In this document: one piece after another, positions 1 to 8,621 of the stretch
Position numbering within the stretch: position 1 is the stretch's first letter
Layout: every line of letters starts with the position of its first letter
NCBI RefSeq assembly: GCF_005081185.1
Contig: NZ_CP034870.1
Span: 353,838 to 381,388 of the forward strand
DNA: 27,551 bases
Source: Buchnera aphidicola (Lipaphis pseudobrassicae)
Lineage (GTDB): Bacteria > Pseudomonadota > Gammaproteobacteria > Enterobacterales > Enterobacteriaceae
Direction: 5' to 3'
Notes under the pieces: generated by a model
Seen by the model: the letters and a program-made list of their open reading frames with translations, nothing else
Told to the model about the DNA's origin: nothing
Database searches by the model: none
Position numbers and translations under genes: made by a program

Positions 1-479
1 TAGAATCTGCAATTATTATACATGATATGTTAATAAAAATAAAACCTCAGAAAAAAAAAATAATTGATCATAATCTTCAAGAATTTAAAGCAAATCTATT
101 AAAATTAGATAAGGATATAAGTACAAATTTTTTACCTATTAAAGAAAAAAAATATTTCACTGTTCAAAATATTTATAAATATTTTGAAAAACATTATAAG
201 TTAAATTCATTAGGAAATTTTGAAAAACTATCAAGAGTACAAGTAGGAGCTCGAAATTTATATGAAATAAAACAAGATTTATTGCAAAAAAAAGCAACAT
301 GTATTTTTACAGAATTACAATTCAATAAAAATATAATTGATACTATAATACGTGGAACAAATATTCGTAAGGGTATACTTGATTCGATTGGGATTGCAAT
401 TCCACTACATAAGAATAGCTATCTAATCTTTCTTCTACAGTTATCTAATCAATATATTCGCTGCTTGCAAACACCGTAA
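1..479 (+). CDS. znuA: Zinc ABC transporter periplasmic zinc-binding protein ZnuA, 3' part (5' end outside window)
   Basis: This is the C-terminal lobe of ZnuA, the periplasmic protein that delivers Zn2+ to the ZnuBC importer. The frame (codons in phase with position 3) is open to the window edge, so the start lies upstream; the ATG at 27 is an internal Met. The match to E. coli ZnuA as I recall it is collinear to the end: the IHDMLIKIKPQ helix, the YF..YFEKH segment, ATCIFTE, RGTNIRKGILD and a C-terminal LSNQYIRCL. The two cysteines that form the disulfide in E. coli ZnuA (in ATCIF and IRCL) are kept, and so is the Asp of GILD. The third zinc-ligand His of E. coli (in FHDAY) reads Gln here (codon 165-167), followed by Asn. 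mepM follows after 10 nt, as in E. coli, so the pair is probably cotranscribed. Confidence 0.93.
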   Translation, partial: ESAIIIHDMLIKIKPQKKKIIDHNLQEFKANLLKLDKDISTNFLPIKEKKYFTVQNIYKYFEKHYKLNSLGNFEKLSRVQVGARNLYEIKQDLLQKKATCIFTELQFNKNIIDTIIRGTNIRKGILDSIGIAIPLHKNSYLIFLLQLSNQYIRCLQTP

Positions 480-489
480 GGAAAAAAAA

Positions 490-1737
490 GTGCAGCAAAT
501 TTACAAAGTTTTTTTATTGCATTTTTATTTTATTTATAAAATTACTTTTATTCTGATTAATAGTATAATGATATGTATATTTTTATCAGGTTGTGACGTT
601 TTATTTCAAAACAAAAATAAAAATATTTTATTATACGATAAAAAAACAAATCAAAACATAGAAAAAAGAGAATATTCAAAAAGAAATAATTTAAAACATT
701 TAAATATTGTCAAAAAATATCATTGTATTGTGAAAAAAAACGAAACAATTATTTCATTGCTTCATAAATCTGGCGTCAATGAAAAAGATATATTAAAATT
801 AATTTCAATAGATAAGTTAATCTTAAAAAATTTAAAAAATAGTCAAAGTTTATCTTGGAAAGTTAGTGAATCAGGTAAATTAATAGAATTAATATGGAAG
901 ATTTCAGATTTTCAAAGAAAAATATATAAAAGAGATAAAAATCAACTATTGTCAAATATTGCTCTAAACAATTTTCTCATACATAAAACTATATTAATAA
1001 AAAAAAATTCAACTTTTATTAATAGTGCATTAAAATCAGGTTTAAATCAATTTGATATCAACAATGTTATTAAAGCTATTGAATGGCAAGTAGATTTTCG
1101 TACATTAGATATTAATAGTATTTTTAATTTAATTTTTTTACATAATACAAATAATAAAAAAAATTTATTATTAGGTGTAAAATTAAATAATTCTGGACAA
1201 AAATATTATTCTATACGAGCGTTTAACGGTAATTTTTATGATCTTAATGGATATAGTAAAAAAACATATTTTATCAATTTCTCATTTTTAAAAAAATATC
1301 GAATTTCTTCTAATTTTAACTTACATCGCATTAATCCAGTTACTCATCGTGTCACTCCACATTTAGGTGTTGATTTTGCAATGCCTCAAGGAACACCTGT
1401 TTTGGCTACTACTAATGGAAAAATTATTAAAGCATGTTTTAATAAAATAGCCGGATTTTACATTACATTAAAAGATCAAGATCATTATATGACTAAGTAT
1501 ATGCATCTTAAAAAAATATTAGTCAAAACAGGTGATATTGTAAAAATTGGACAAAGAATTGGTTTATCAGGAAATACTGGTCGCACTACAGGTCCACACT
1601 TACATTATGAAATTTGGATTGATAATCATGCAGTAAATCCTGTAAAGATTATGTTTAAACATTCTAATACACTAAACAAGAAAGAAAAAAAAACTTATTT
1701 AAAAGAATTAAGAAAAATTTTAAAATATTTGAATTGA
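490..1737 (+). CDS. mepM: Murein DD-endopeptidase MepM (M23 family)
   Basis: This is a 415-residue M23 metallopeptidase that cleaves peptide cross-links in peptidoglycan to allow insertion of new strands. Order: N-terminal hydrophobic segment (about residues 6-34), a degenerate LysM/OapA-like region (about 76-125), and a C-terminal LytM domain with the zinc motif H291xxxD295 and H370xH372 (PHLHYE). The GTG start is supported because the protein begins MQQI, as in E. coli MepM (about 440 aa), and a TAAGGA motif overlaps the znuA stop just upstream. It sits 10 nt after znuA. An LSGC sequence at residues 32-35 resembles a lipobox, which the E. coli protein lacks. lpxM, which follows mepM in E. 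coli, is absent here. Confidence 0.95.
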   Translation: MQQIYKVFLLHFYFIYKITFILINSIMICIFLSGCDVLFQNKNKNILLYDKKTNQNIEKREYSKRNNLKHLNIVKKYHCIVKKNETIISLLHKSGVNEKDILKLISIDKLILKNLKNSQSLSWKVSESGKLIELIWKISDFQRKIYKRDKNQLLSNIALNNFLIHKTILIKKNSTFINSALKSGLNQFDINNVIKAIEWQVDFRTLDINSIFNLIFLHNTNNKKNLLLGVKLNNSGQKYYSIRAFNGNFYDLNGYSKKTYFINFSFLKKYRISSNFNLHRINPVTHRVTPHLGVDFAMPQGTPVLATTNGKIIKACFNKIAGFYITLKDQDHYMTKYMHLKKILVKTGDIVKIGQRIGLSGNTGRTTGPHLHYEIWIDNHAVNPVKIMFKHSNTLNKKEKKTYLKELRKILKYLN

Positions 1738-1793
1738 TAAAATATTTAAAACTATGTTTACATTAATACATTGTTTCATTAAATATAAAATAA

Positions 1794-3236
1794 TTATCTA
1801 ACTTTTAAAATTTTTATAGTATTAGTTTTTCCGATTTTTCCCATAATATCACCTTGAGTTACAATAACTAAATCATTAATATGTAAAAAACCTTTTTTAC
1901 ACAATAATATAATAGCTTCATTAGCAGCTTTAAAACCATCATATTTACTATCAAAATAAATAGGAATAACACCTCTATAAAGACTTGATAAATTTAAGGT
2001 TTTAGCATGTTTAGATAAAGCAAAAATAGGTAGTCCAGATGTAATTCTAGAAGTCATTAATGCAGTTTTACCTGATTCAGTCATTGTAATAATTGCTGTA
2101 ATGCCCTTTAAATGATTAGCAGCATACATAGCTGACATAGCAATTGTTTCTTCAATATTATTAAATATAATATTAAGACGATGTCTAGATACGTTAATGC
2201 TAGGTACTTTTTCCGCACCTTTACAAATTTTTGCCATTTTAATAACAGTTTCTGATGGATATTTACCTGATGCAGTTTCAGCAGAAAGCATAACTGCGTC
2301 ACTACCATCTAAAACAGCATTAGCTACGTCCATTACTTCAGCACGAGTAGGAGAGGGATTAGTAATCATAGATTCCATCATTTGTGTTGCAGTAATTACT
2401 ATTCTATTTAATTGTCTTGCTGTTCTAATCAATTTTTTTTGAATTCCAGCTAATTCAGAATCACCAATTTCTACTCCTAAATCTCCTCTAGCTATCATGA
2501 TTCCATCAGAAGATAATATAATGTCTTCTATAGTTTTTTCATTCATAACTGCTTCAGCACGTTCTATTTTAGCGATAATCTTCGCTTTACTATGAGATTT
2601 TTCAGCTAATTTTCTAGCTTTTTTTAAGTCTTCACTACATCTAGGAAATGATATTGCTAAATAATCTACATCAATTTTACATGCAAGTATTATGTCTTTT
2701 TCATCTTTTTTAGTAAGTGAATTAGCTGATAATCCACCACCTAATTTATTAATACCTTTATTATTAGATAAAATTCCACCTATAATTACTTTTGTAAGTA
2801 TTTCATTATTGTTTACTTCTATAACTTGTAATTGTATTCTTCCATCATCTAATAATAAAATATCGTATTTTTTTAAATCTTGAGGCAATTGTTTATAATC
2901 AATTCCTACTCTTTCTGCAGTTCCTTCATCTTCTTTTAAAAAAGAATCCAATATAAAAAAATCACCAATTGTTAGAAAAACTTTATTTTTTTTAAATTTA
3001 GAAATGCGGATTTTAGGACCTTGTAAATCACCTAGCAATGCGATGTGACAATTTAAATCATTCATAATTTTTTTTGCTTGTTTTGCTCTTAATTCATGTT
3101 CAATTGCTGAACCATGAGAAAAATTTAATCGCAAAACATTTACTCCGCAACGAATTATTTTTTCAAGATTATTTTCAATATCCGTAGATGGTCCTAAAGT
3201 AGCTACAATTTTTGTTCTTCTTAAACGATTTAACAT
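1794..3236 (-). CDS. pykA: Pyruvate kinase II
   Basis: Pyruvate kinase converts phosphoenolpyruvate and ADP to pyruvate and ATP in the cytosol, the last step of glycolysis. The 480 residues equal the length of E. coli PykA and align throughout: [14 protein letters not shown] at the N-terminus, [15 protein letters not shown], the active-site stretch [23 protein letters not shown] and [11 protein letters not shown]. The C-terminal regulatory domain is complete ([14 protein letters not shown]). The ATG is preceded by an AGGG-containing Shine-Dalgarno. It converges with mepM (56-nt gap) and diverges from zwf. E. coli has hexR between pykA and zwf; it is missing here, so control by HexR at this site is unlikely. 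Confidence 0.98.
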   Translation of the reverse strand: MLNRLRRTKIVATLGPSTDIENNLEKIIRCGVNVLRLNFSHGSAIEHELRAKQAKKIMNDLNCHIALLGDLQGPKIRISKFKKNKVFLTIGDFFILDSFLKEDEGTAERVGIDYKQLPQDLKKYDILLLDDGRIQLQVIEVNNNEILTKVIIGGILSNNKGINKLGGGLSANSLTKKDEKDIILACKIDVDYLAISFPRCSEDLKKARKLAEKSHSKAKIIAKIERAEAVMNEKTIEDIILSSDGIMIARGDLGVEIGDSELAGIQKKLIRTARQLNRIVITATQMMESMITNPSPTRAEVMDVANAVLDGSDAVMLSAETASGKYPSETVIKMAKICKGAEKVPSINVSRHRLNIIFNNIEETIAMSAMYAANHLKGITAIITMTESGKTALMTSRITSGLPIFALSKHAKTLNLSSLYRGVIPIYFDSKYDGFKAANEAIILLCKKGFLHINDLVIVTQGDIMGKIGKTNTIKILKVR

Positions 3237-3520
3237 AAAAACAACCCTTTTTATTTTTAGAATAAATTAAAAATATTTTTACAAAACTTATACCTATTCT
3301 TATTTTAAAAATTAAATTTTCAATTAATCATCAGAATAAAATATTTATTTATATTTTTTTAGTTATTTAGTAAAATTAAAGAATATTAAATAATAATATT
3401 ATTTCACATTCAAGATTTTATATGTCAATTAAATTTCTTACTGTTTGAAATAAAACTATATTAGTTTATTAAATTAAATATTTTAAATTTGATATATAAA
3501 TTTTTAAAAAAGAGAAGGTT
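3237..3520. promoter_or_regulatory. Divergent pykA/zwf intergenic region
   Basis: This 284-nt AT-rich gap separates two divergent genes, so it must carry the promoters of both. I see no long open frame and no clear remnant of hexR, which lies here in E. coli. Many TATAAT-like strings occur, but in sequence this AT-rich none can be singled out by eye. zwf has an AGAGAAGG ribosome-binding site just upstream of its ATG at 3521. Confidence 0.4.
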
Positions 3521-4993
3521 ATGATTATAGAAATAAATCAAGCTTGCGATTTAGTAATTTTTGGTGCAAAAGGAGATTTGTCAAAACGAAAATTATTACC
3601 TGCTTTATACAAATTAGAAAAATTAAACAAAATACATAAAAATACACGTATTATTGGGGCAGGTCGTGCCGACTGGAACATACAAGAATATATAAAAATA
3701 GCAAAAACAGCAATAAAAAGTTTTTTGAATGAAAAAATAGATGATATTATTTGGAAAAAATTTAGTACTCGTTTATATTTTTGTAATATTGATGTTTATG
3801 AAAAATTACATTTTTTTAGATTAAAAAAAATACTAAATCAAAAAAAAAATATAATAATTTATTATTGCGCTATGCCTCCTAATACATTGCATTCTATTTT
3901 TATAGGACTAAAAAATGCTAGTCTTAATCCTGATTCATCTCGAATAATTTTAGAAAAACCATTAGGTGTTTGTTTAGAATCATCGAAAAAAATTAATAAT
4001 CAAATTTCTAAATATTTTACAGAATCTCAAATATTTAGAATAGATCACTATCTTGGAAAAGAATCTATACTCAACTTAATTGCATTACGTTTTTCCAATT
4101 CTTTATTTTTTCATAATTGGAATAATGAAATAATTGATCATATTCAAATTACTGTATCTGAAGAAGTAGGCATTGAAGGTAGATGGAATTACTTCAATAA
4201 TACAGGACAAATGAAAGATATGGTACAAAATCATATTTTACAAATATTAACTATTATCGCAATGGATCAACCAGAAAGTATTACATCTGAAAGCATTAAA
4301 GCTGAAAAATTAAAAATTTTACGTTGTTTAAAATCTATTAGTAATCATAATGTAAATACACATACTGTTAGAGGGCAATATTCATCTGGAACTATAAAAG
4401 GGAAAAATGTACCTTCTTATATAAAAGAAGAGGATGCAAAAAAAAATAGTCAAACTGAAACATTTGTTGCTATTAAGGTTAATATTGACAACAAAAAGTG
4501 GTTTGGTGTTCCATTTTATTTAAGAACAGGTAAACGATTGCCACATAAATATTCTGAAATAGTGGTATTTTTTAAAAAAATTCCTGTAAATTTATTTAAA
4601 AATTCAAATTTACAAGAATTTCAAAATAAATTAATTCTACGTTTAGAACCTAATGAAAATATTAAAATTGAGTTTTTAAATAAAAGGCCAGGACTAGATC
4701 AAGAATATAAATTAGAAAATTCTTATTTAAAATCTAATTACTCTAAAAAAAAATCTATCAATTTAATTGATGCTTATGAAAGATTACTATTAGAAAGTAT
4801 GAGAGGTATACAATCTTTGTTTGTTTCTCGTGAAGAAATAGAAGAATCATGGAAATGGATAGATCCAATTGTAGAAGCCTGGAAAAAAACAAAAAATAAT
4901 GAAATACAGTTATATAAATCTGGTACTTGGGGGCCTGAAAATTCAAATTTATTACTTTCTCGTGATAATCGTGTTTGGTATGAATTTAATTAA
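3521..4993 (+). CDS. zwf: Glucose-6-phosphate 1-dehydrogenase
   Basis: This enzyme oxidises glucose 6-phosphate to 6-phosphogluconolactone with NADP+, the entry step of the oxidative pentose phosphate pathway and a major NADPH source. At 490 aa it is one residue shorter than E. coli Zwf. The N-terminal dinucleotide-binding fold carries GAKGDLSKRKLLP (residues 15-27), the active-site signature RIDHYLGKE is at 173-181, and the C-terminal half includes YLRTGKRLP and PGLDQEYKLE. The ATG follows an AGAAGG Shine-Dalgarno by a short spacer. In E. coli edd and eda follow; here htpX follows, so the Entner-Doudoroff genes are not at this site. Confidence 0.98.
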   Translation: MIIEINQACDLVIFGAKGDLSKRKLLPALYKLEKLNKIHKNTRIIGAGRADWNIQEYIKIAKTAIKSFLNEKIDDIIWKKFSTRLYFCNIDVYEKLHFFRLKKILNQKKNIIIYYCAMPPNTLHSIFIGLKNASLNPDSSRIILEKPLGVCLESSKKINNQISKYFTESQIFRIDHYLGKESILNLIALRFSNSLFFHNWNNEIIDHIQITVSEEVGIEGRWNYFNNTGQMKDMVQNHILQILTIIAMDQPESITSESIKAEKLKILRCLKSISNHNVNTHTVRGQYSSGTIKGKNVPSYIKEEDAKKNSQTETFVAIKVNIDNKKWFGVPFYLRTGKRLPHKYSEIVVFFKKIPVNLFKNSNLQEFQNKLILRLEPNENIKIEFLNKRPGLDQEYKLENSYLKSNYSKKKSINLIDAYERLLLESMRGIQSLFVSREEIEESWKWIDPIVEAWKKTKNNEIQLYKSGTWGPENSNLLLSRDNRVWYEFN

Positions 4994-5154
4994 AAAATTA
5001 TCTATCTTGACTTAATTGATCTAATTATGTTAGCTTGAACACTAATTTTTTGAGATTTTTTTAAATAAAACAATATAACATGTTTATATATTTAAAAAAA
5101 CAATAAAATTATTTTTTTAATATTTATTTTGCTAATAGAGGAAGATAATATCTT

Positions 5155-6033
5155 ATGATACGTATTATTCTTTTCTTATTAACTAATTTAGCAGTTATGT
5201 TAATATTTAGTTTAATCCTTAGTATTACAGGCGTTCAATCTGATAGTGTTTACGGTATACTGATTATTTCCGGATTATTTGGTTTTAGTGGCTCTATTAT
5301 ATCATTGATGTTATCTAAATGGATTGCATTACGTTCTGTAAATGGTGAAATTATTACACATCCTCGCAATGAGATAGAAAGTTGGTTAATAAATAAAGTA
5401 CGCGAACAATCTATTAAAACTGGTATTATTATGCCTCAAATAGCTATATATCAAGCTCCTGATATAAATGCTTTTGCAACAGGAGCACGTCGCAACTCCG
5501 CTTTAATTGCTGTGTCTACAGGTTTATTGGAAAATATGACGCGCAATGAAGCAGAAGCTGTTATCGCTCATGAAATTGCTCATATTTCAAATGGCGATAT
5601 GATTACTATGACTTTAGTACAAGGAGTAGTAAATACCTTTGTTATTTTTATATCTCGAATGTTATCACAAATTATAAGTAATATTATATCAAATAACCGA
5701 AGTGAAAATAATGCAGAAGAAAAAAATTCATTTGTATATTTTATAATATCTACATCATTAGAATTAATCTTTGGTATATTAGCGAGTGTTATTACAATGT
5801 GGTTTTCTAGACATAGAGAATTTTATGCTGACGCTCGTTCTGCTAAGTTAGTAGGTAGTGAAAAAATGATTTCTGCATTAAATCGTTTAAAAACAAGTTA
5901 TGAACCACAAGAATCTGATAATATGATTGCATTGTGTATAAATGGAAAATCTAATTCTTTTTTTAAATTATTTGCTTCTCATCCTTCTTTAGAAAAAAGA
6001 ATAGAAGCATTAAAAAACCAAGAATATATGTAA
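5155..6033 (+). CDS. htpX: Membrane-bound zinc metalloprotease HtpX
   Basis: HtpX is an inner-membrane M48 peptidase that degrades misfolded membrane proteins alongside FtsH. The protein has 292 aa (E. coli 293). Two transmembrane segments near the N-terminus (about residues 3-23 and 33-54) precede the zinc site H139EIAH143, and two hydrophobic segments (about 151-175 and 193-217) follow. The third ligand is Glu222 in SRHREFYAD. All catalytic residues are present. The ATG at 5155 is preceded by an AGAGGAAG Shine-Dalgarno. In E. coli htpX responds to CpxR and heat shock; a CTTGAA string at 5034-5039 has no convincing sigma-32 -10 partner, so I do not claim that here. Confidence 0.97.
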   Translation: MIRIILFLLTNLAVMLIFSLILSITGVQSDSVYGILIISGLFGFSGSIISLMLSKWIALRSVNGEIITHPRNEIESWLINKVREQSIKTGIIMPQIAIYQAPDINAFATGARRNSALIAVSTGLLENMTRNEAEAVIAHEIAHISNGDMITMTLVQGVVNTFVIFISRMLSQIISNIISNNRSENNAEEKNSFVYFIISTSLELIFGILASVITMWFSRHREFYADARSAKLVGSEKMISALNRLKTSYEPQESDNMIALCINGKSNSFFKLFASHPSLEKRIEALKNQEYM

Positions 6034-6044
6034 TCAAAATCATC

Positions 6045-6076
6045 TTCTCTTAATAGAAAAAATTCTATTAAGAGAA
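6045..6076. terminator. 14-bp perfect inverted repeat after htpX
   Basis: Two perfect 14-nt arms (6045-6058 and 6063-6076) flank a 4-nt AAAA loop, starting 12 nt after the htpX stop. The hairpin could end the htpX transcript or protect its 3' end. It is followed by A-rich, not T-rich, sequence on the + strand, so it is not a textbook intrinsic terminator. Confidence 0.55.
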
Positions 6077-6110
6077 AAAAATAAAATTATCAATATCTAA
6101 AAAAATAAAC

Positions 6111-6140
6111 TTGTGTTTTTCTATAAAAATGTTATATTAT
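6111..6140 (+). promoter_or_regulatory. Candidate sigma-70 promoter for cspC
   Basis: TTGTGT at 6111-6116 and TATATT at 6133-6138 are separated by 16 nt; a TATTAT at 6135-6140 gives 18 nt. If used, cspC would have a 5' leader of over 200 nt, in keeping with the long leaders of cold-shock genes. The call is weak because such strings are frequent in AT-rich DNA. Confidence 0.3.
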
Positions 6141-6379
6141 GATAAATAATATAATTTTTATTATTAAATTTTAATTTTTAATTAAATTTTTAGGTAAAAA
6201 AATCAGTTACAATTCTGTTTATGCATAGAATATTAAAATTTATAAAATTTAGAGTAAAGACGTTGATACAACTTCTCTTGAAAAATCCTAAATTCGTGCC
6301 TTATAACAGTAGTAAGTAGTGTTTTTTTCTCTATAAATTAGAATTTAAGACTAATAAATATTCGTAAGGAAGTTATAAA
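6141..6379 (+). other. Long 5' leader upstream of cspC
   Basis: With the hairpin after htpX, this forms a 346-nt stretch (6034-6379) without a recognised gene. It is less uniformly AT-rich than other gaps: 6250-6320 reads like constrained sequence with several C/G-containing words. A 32-codon open frame (6221-6319, ATG to TAG) runs through it but has no Shine-Dalgarno, and I cannot match it to YobF, which precedes cspC in E. coli. An untranslated leader that controls cspC expression is the simplest reading. A good Shine-Dalgarno (AAGGAAG, 6366-6372) precedes the cspC ATG. Confidence 0.4.
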
Positions 6380-6589
6380 ATGGCTAAAATTAAAGGTCAA
6401 GTTAAGTGGTTCAACGAATCTAAAGGTTTTGGTTTTATTACACCATCAGATGGTAGTAAAGATGTTTTTGTTCATTTTTCTTCAATTCAAGGAAACGGAT
6501 TTAAAACATTAACTGAAGGACAAAATGTTGAATTCGAAATACAAGATGGTCAAAAAGGACCAGCAGCGGTAAATGTTTTTTCTATATAA
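6380..6589 (+). CDS. cspC: Cold-shock-like protein CspC
   Basis: This is a 69-residue single cold-shock domain (OB fold) that binds single-stranded RNA and acts as a chaperone or antiterminator. The RNA-binding motifs RNP1 (KGFGFI) and RNP2 (VFVHF) are intact. Compared with E. coli CspC from memory, only a handful of residues differ, which makes it by far the most conserved protein in the window, and these residues favour CspC over CspE. It stands alone between htpX and yoaE with its own leader and terminator. Strong purifying selection fits an abundant, essential RNA chaperone. Confidence 0.97.
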   Translation: MAKIKGQVKWFNESKGFGFITPSDGSKDVFVHFSSIQGNGFKTLTEGQNVEFEIQDGQKGPAAVNVFSI

Positions 6590-6606
6590 AACACTATTTA
6601 AATTAT

Positions 6607-6642
6607 AAGTCCTCTGTTATAAAGATCAGAGGTCTTGATTTT
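6607..6642 (+). terminator. Terminator downstream of cspC
   Basis: CCTCTG (6611-6616) and CAGAGG (6627-6632) form a G/C-containing stem, which can extend by AAG/CTT across one mismatch. A T-rich run (TCTTGATTTT) follows. It begins 17 nt after the cspC stop and is the most conventional rho-independent terminator in the window. Confidence 0.7.
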
Positions 6643-6996
6643 AAAAATTCAATTATTTTGATTATATAACTTTATTTTTCTATTAAAAACTGTTTGATTT
6701 TTTAACCTCTAAAATAATCTATTAACATTTAGCATGTTTAATTATTAAAAAGATATATTTTAATTAAAATATTAATTTTTTAATGACTATATATCAACAT
6801 AGTATATTAAGTTCTAAGTGCACAGATGCAATCTCTCATAAAATATACTCACTCATATATGACCTAAATTTATTCAAATTTTTTTGTTTTTCTAAATGTA
6901 TTCAAAAATATAGAGTATATCAAATTTCTATACATGATATATTTCAAAATAAGTTGAATATTACACTGTCCTATTTTTTTTTATGGAGTTTTTCTG
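6643..6996 (+). other. Intergenic region between cspC terminator and yoaE
   Basis: With the cspC terminator this makes a 407-nt stretch without a gene. A 97-codon frame starting at 6783 overlaps the yoaE start in another phase, has no ribosome-binding site and resembles nothing known, so I treat it as chance. The region must contain the yoaE promoter, but I cannot place it. Its 3' edge holds a 14-nt-period tandem repeat (ATGGAGTTTTT at 6983 and 6997) that supplies the yoaE Shine-Dalgarno. Confidence 0.35.
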
Positions 6997-8574
6997 ATGG
7001 AGTTTTTTTTAGACCCGTCAACTTGGGCAGGTTTGTTAACTTTAGTTGTTCTAGAAGTAGTATTAGGAATCGATAATTTAATTTTTGTAGCAATTTTATC
7101 AGAAAAACTACCTCCGAATCAAAGAGATAAAGCACGATTAATTGGTTTGGGATTAGCACTAATAATGCGTTTAGCACTTCTATCATTAATATCTTGGATC
7201 GTAACACTTACTTCTCCTATTATTAATAATAATTTTTTCTCTTTATCAATACGTGATGTTATTCTTTTATTTGGTGGTTTATTTTTATTATTTAAAACTA
7301 CAATGGAATTACACGAACGATTAGAAAGTAATCATCATGAAAGTTCAGAAAATAAAAATTATGCAGGTTTTTGGGCTGTTGTGATTCAAATAGTAGTCTT
7401 AGATGCTGTCTTTTCATTAGACGCTATTATAACAGCAGTAGGCATGGTAAATCAATTATTAATCATGATGATTGCTGTTATATTAGCAACGATTTTAATG
7501 TTATTAGCATCAAAAACTTTAACTAATTTTATTAATCTTCATCAAACGGTAGTAGTATTATGTCTTAGTTTTCTATTAATGATTGGTTTTAGTTTAGTAA
7601 CAGAAGCTTTAAAATTTTATATACCAAAAGGGTACTTATATGCTGCGATAGGTTTTTCTATTTTAATAGAAATTTTTAATCAAATCGCTCGTCATAATTT
7701 TATGAAAAATCAATCTAGAAGACCTATGAGACAAAGAGCTGCCGAAGCTATTTTACGATTAATGATAAAAGAAAAACACGAAAAAGAAAAAATAAAACAA
7801 AAAACAAATAATACTACCACGAAATCTGTTCAATCTTCTTCAGAAATGGAAACATTTAAAGATGAAGAAAGATATATGATTAATGGAGTTCTTACTTTAG
7901 CTGGTAGATCTATTAGAAGTATCATGACTCCAAGAAGTAATATTTCTTGGGTAAATACAGAAAAAAGTACCGATGAAATTCGTATGCAATTATTAGATAC
8001 TCCTCATAGCTTGTTTCCAGTATGTAAAGGAGAATTAGATGAAATAATAGGAATTGTTCGTGCTAAAGAACTATTAGTTGCTCTTGAAGAAAAAATAGAT
8101 GTATCTAATTTTTCAAGTAAAATATTGCCAATTATAATACCTGATACTTTAGATCCTATCAATCTTCTTGGTGTACTTAGACGTGCTCAGGGAAGTTTTG
8201 TGATTGTTAGCAATGAATTTGGCGTTGTACAAGGATTAATAACACCTTTAGATGTTTTGGAAGCAATAGCAGGAGAATTTCCAGATGCAGATGAAACACC
8301 AGATATTATAAAAGAAAATAACAGTTGGTTAGTAAAGGGAGAAACTGATTTACATTCATTACAACAATTACTTAATACTGAAGAACTAATTAAAGAAAAT
8401 AATTATGCTTCTTTAGGAGGATTATTAATTGCTCAAAAAGGCCAATTGCCTATGACAGGAGAAATCATTTATATTCATCCCTTTCATTTTCATATTATTA
8501 AAGCAACAGAATATAAAATTGATTTAGTTAGAATTATAAAACATCAAGATGATATTCAAGCAAGCTTAAAATGA
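6997..8574 (+). CDS. yoaE: TerC-family membrane protein with CBS and transporter-associated domains (YoaE)
   Basis: This 525-residue inner-membrane protein matches E. coli YoaE (518 aa) end to end. An N-terminal TerC-like domain with about seven hydrophobic helices (residues 10-235) carries the acidic motifs VLGIDNL and FSLDA. A charged linker follows (about 255-285), then a CBS pair (about 300-430) with MTPR and [14 protein letters not shown], and a C-terminal CorC/HlyC-type domain. TerC relatives are linked to metal-ion efflux and membrane stress; the YoaE substrate is not established. The start is fixed by the MEF...DPSTWAGLL match and a GGAG 8 nt upstream. tsaB follows after 47 nt. Confidence 0.95.
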   Translation: MEFFLDPSTWAGLLTLVVLEVVLGIDNLIFVAILSEKLPPNQRDKARLIGLGLALIMRLALLSLISWIVTLTSPIINNNFFSLSIRDVILLFGGLFLLFKTTMELHERLESNHHESSENKNYAGFWAVVIQIVVLDAVFSLDAIITAVGMVNQLLIMMIAVILATILMLLASKTLTNFINLHQTVVVLCLSFLLMIGFSLVTEALKFYIPKGYLYAAIGFSILIEIFNQIARHNFMKNQSRRPMRQRAAEAILRLMIKEKHEKEKIKQKTNNTTTKSVQSSSEMETFKDEERYMINGVLTLAGRSIRSIMTPRSNISWVNTEKSTDEIRMQLLDTPHSLFPVCKGELDEIIGIVRAKELLVALEEKIDVSNFSSKILPIIIPDTLDPINLLGVLRRAQGSFVIVSNEFGVVQGLITPLDVLEAIAGEFPDADETPDIIKENNSWLVKGETDLHSLQQLLNTEELIKENNYASLGGLLIAQKGQLPMTGEIIYIHPFHFHIIKATEYKIDLVRIIKHQDDIQASLK

Positions 8575-8621
8575 TAATTCATATATTTTACTAAAAACTT
8601 TATATTTTTTTTGAGATAAGT

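Noticed and set aside
2108..2883. Open frames inside pykA in other phases on both strands
   Set aside because: They lie entirely within the conserved pyruvate kinase coding sequence and show no independent features.
5034..5060. Possible sigma-32 heat-shock promoter (CTTGAA) upstream of htpX
   Set aside because: There is no C-rich -10 element at the right distance, so the -35-like string alone is not enough.
6221..6319. 32-codon frame in the cspC leader, considered as a YobF equivalent
   Set aside because: No Shine-Dalgarno and no similarity to YobF that I can see; reported only as part of the leader.
6783..7076. 97-codon + strand frame upstream of and overlapping yoaE
   Set aside because: It has no ribosome-binding site and no recognisable similarity, and its end overlaps the well-supported yoaE coding sequence in another phase.
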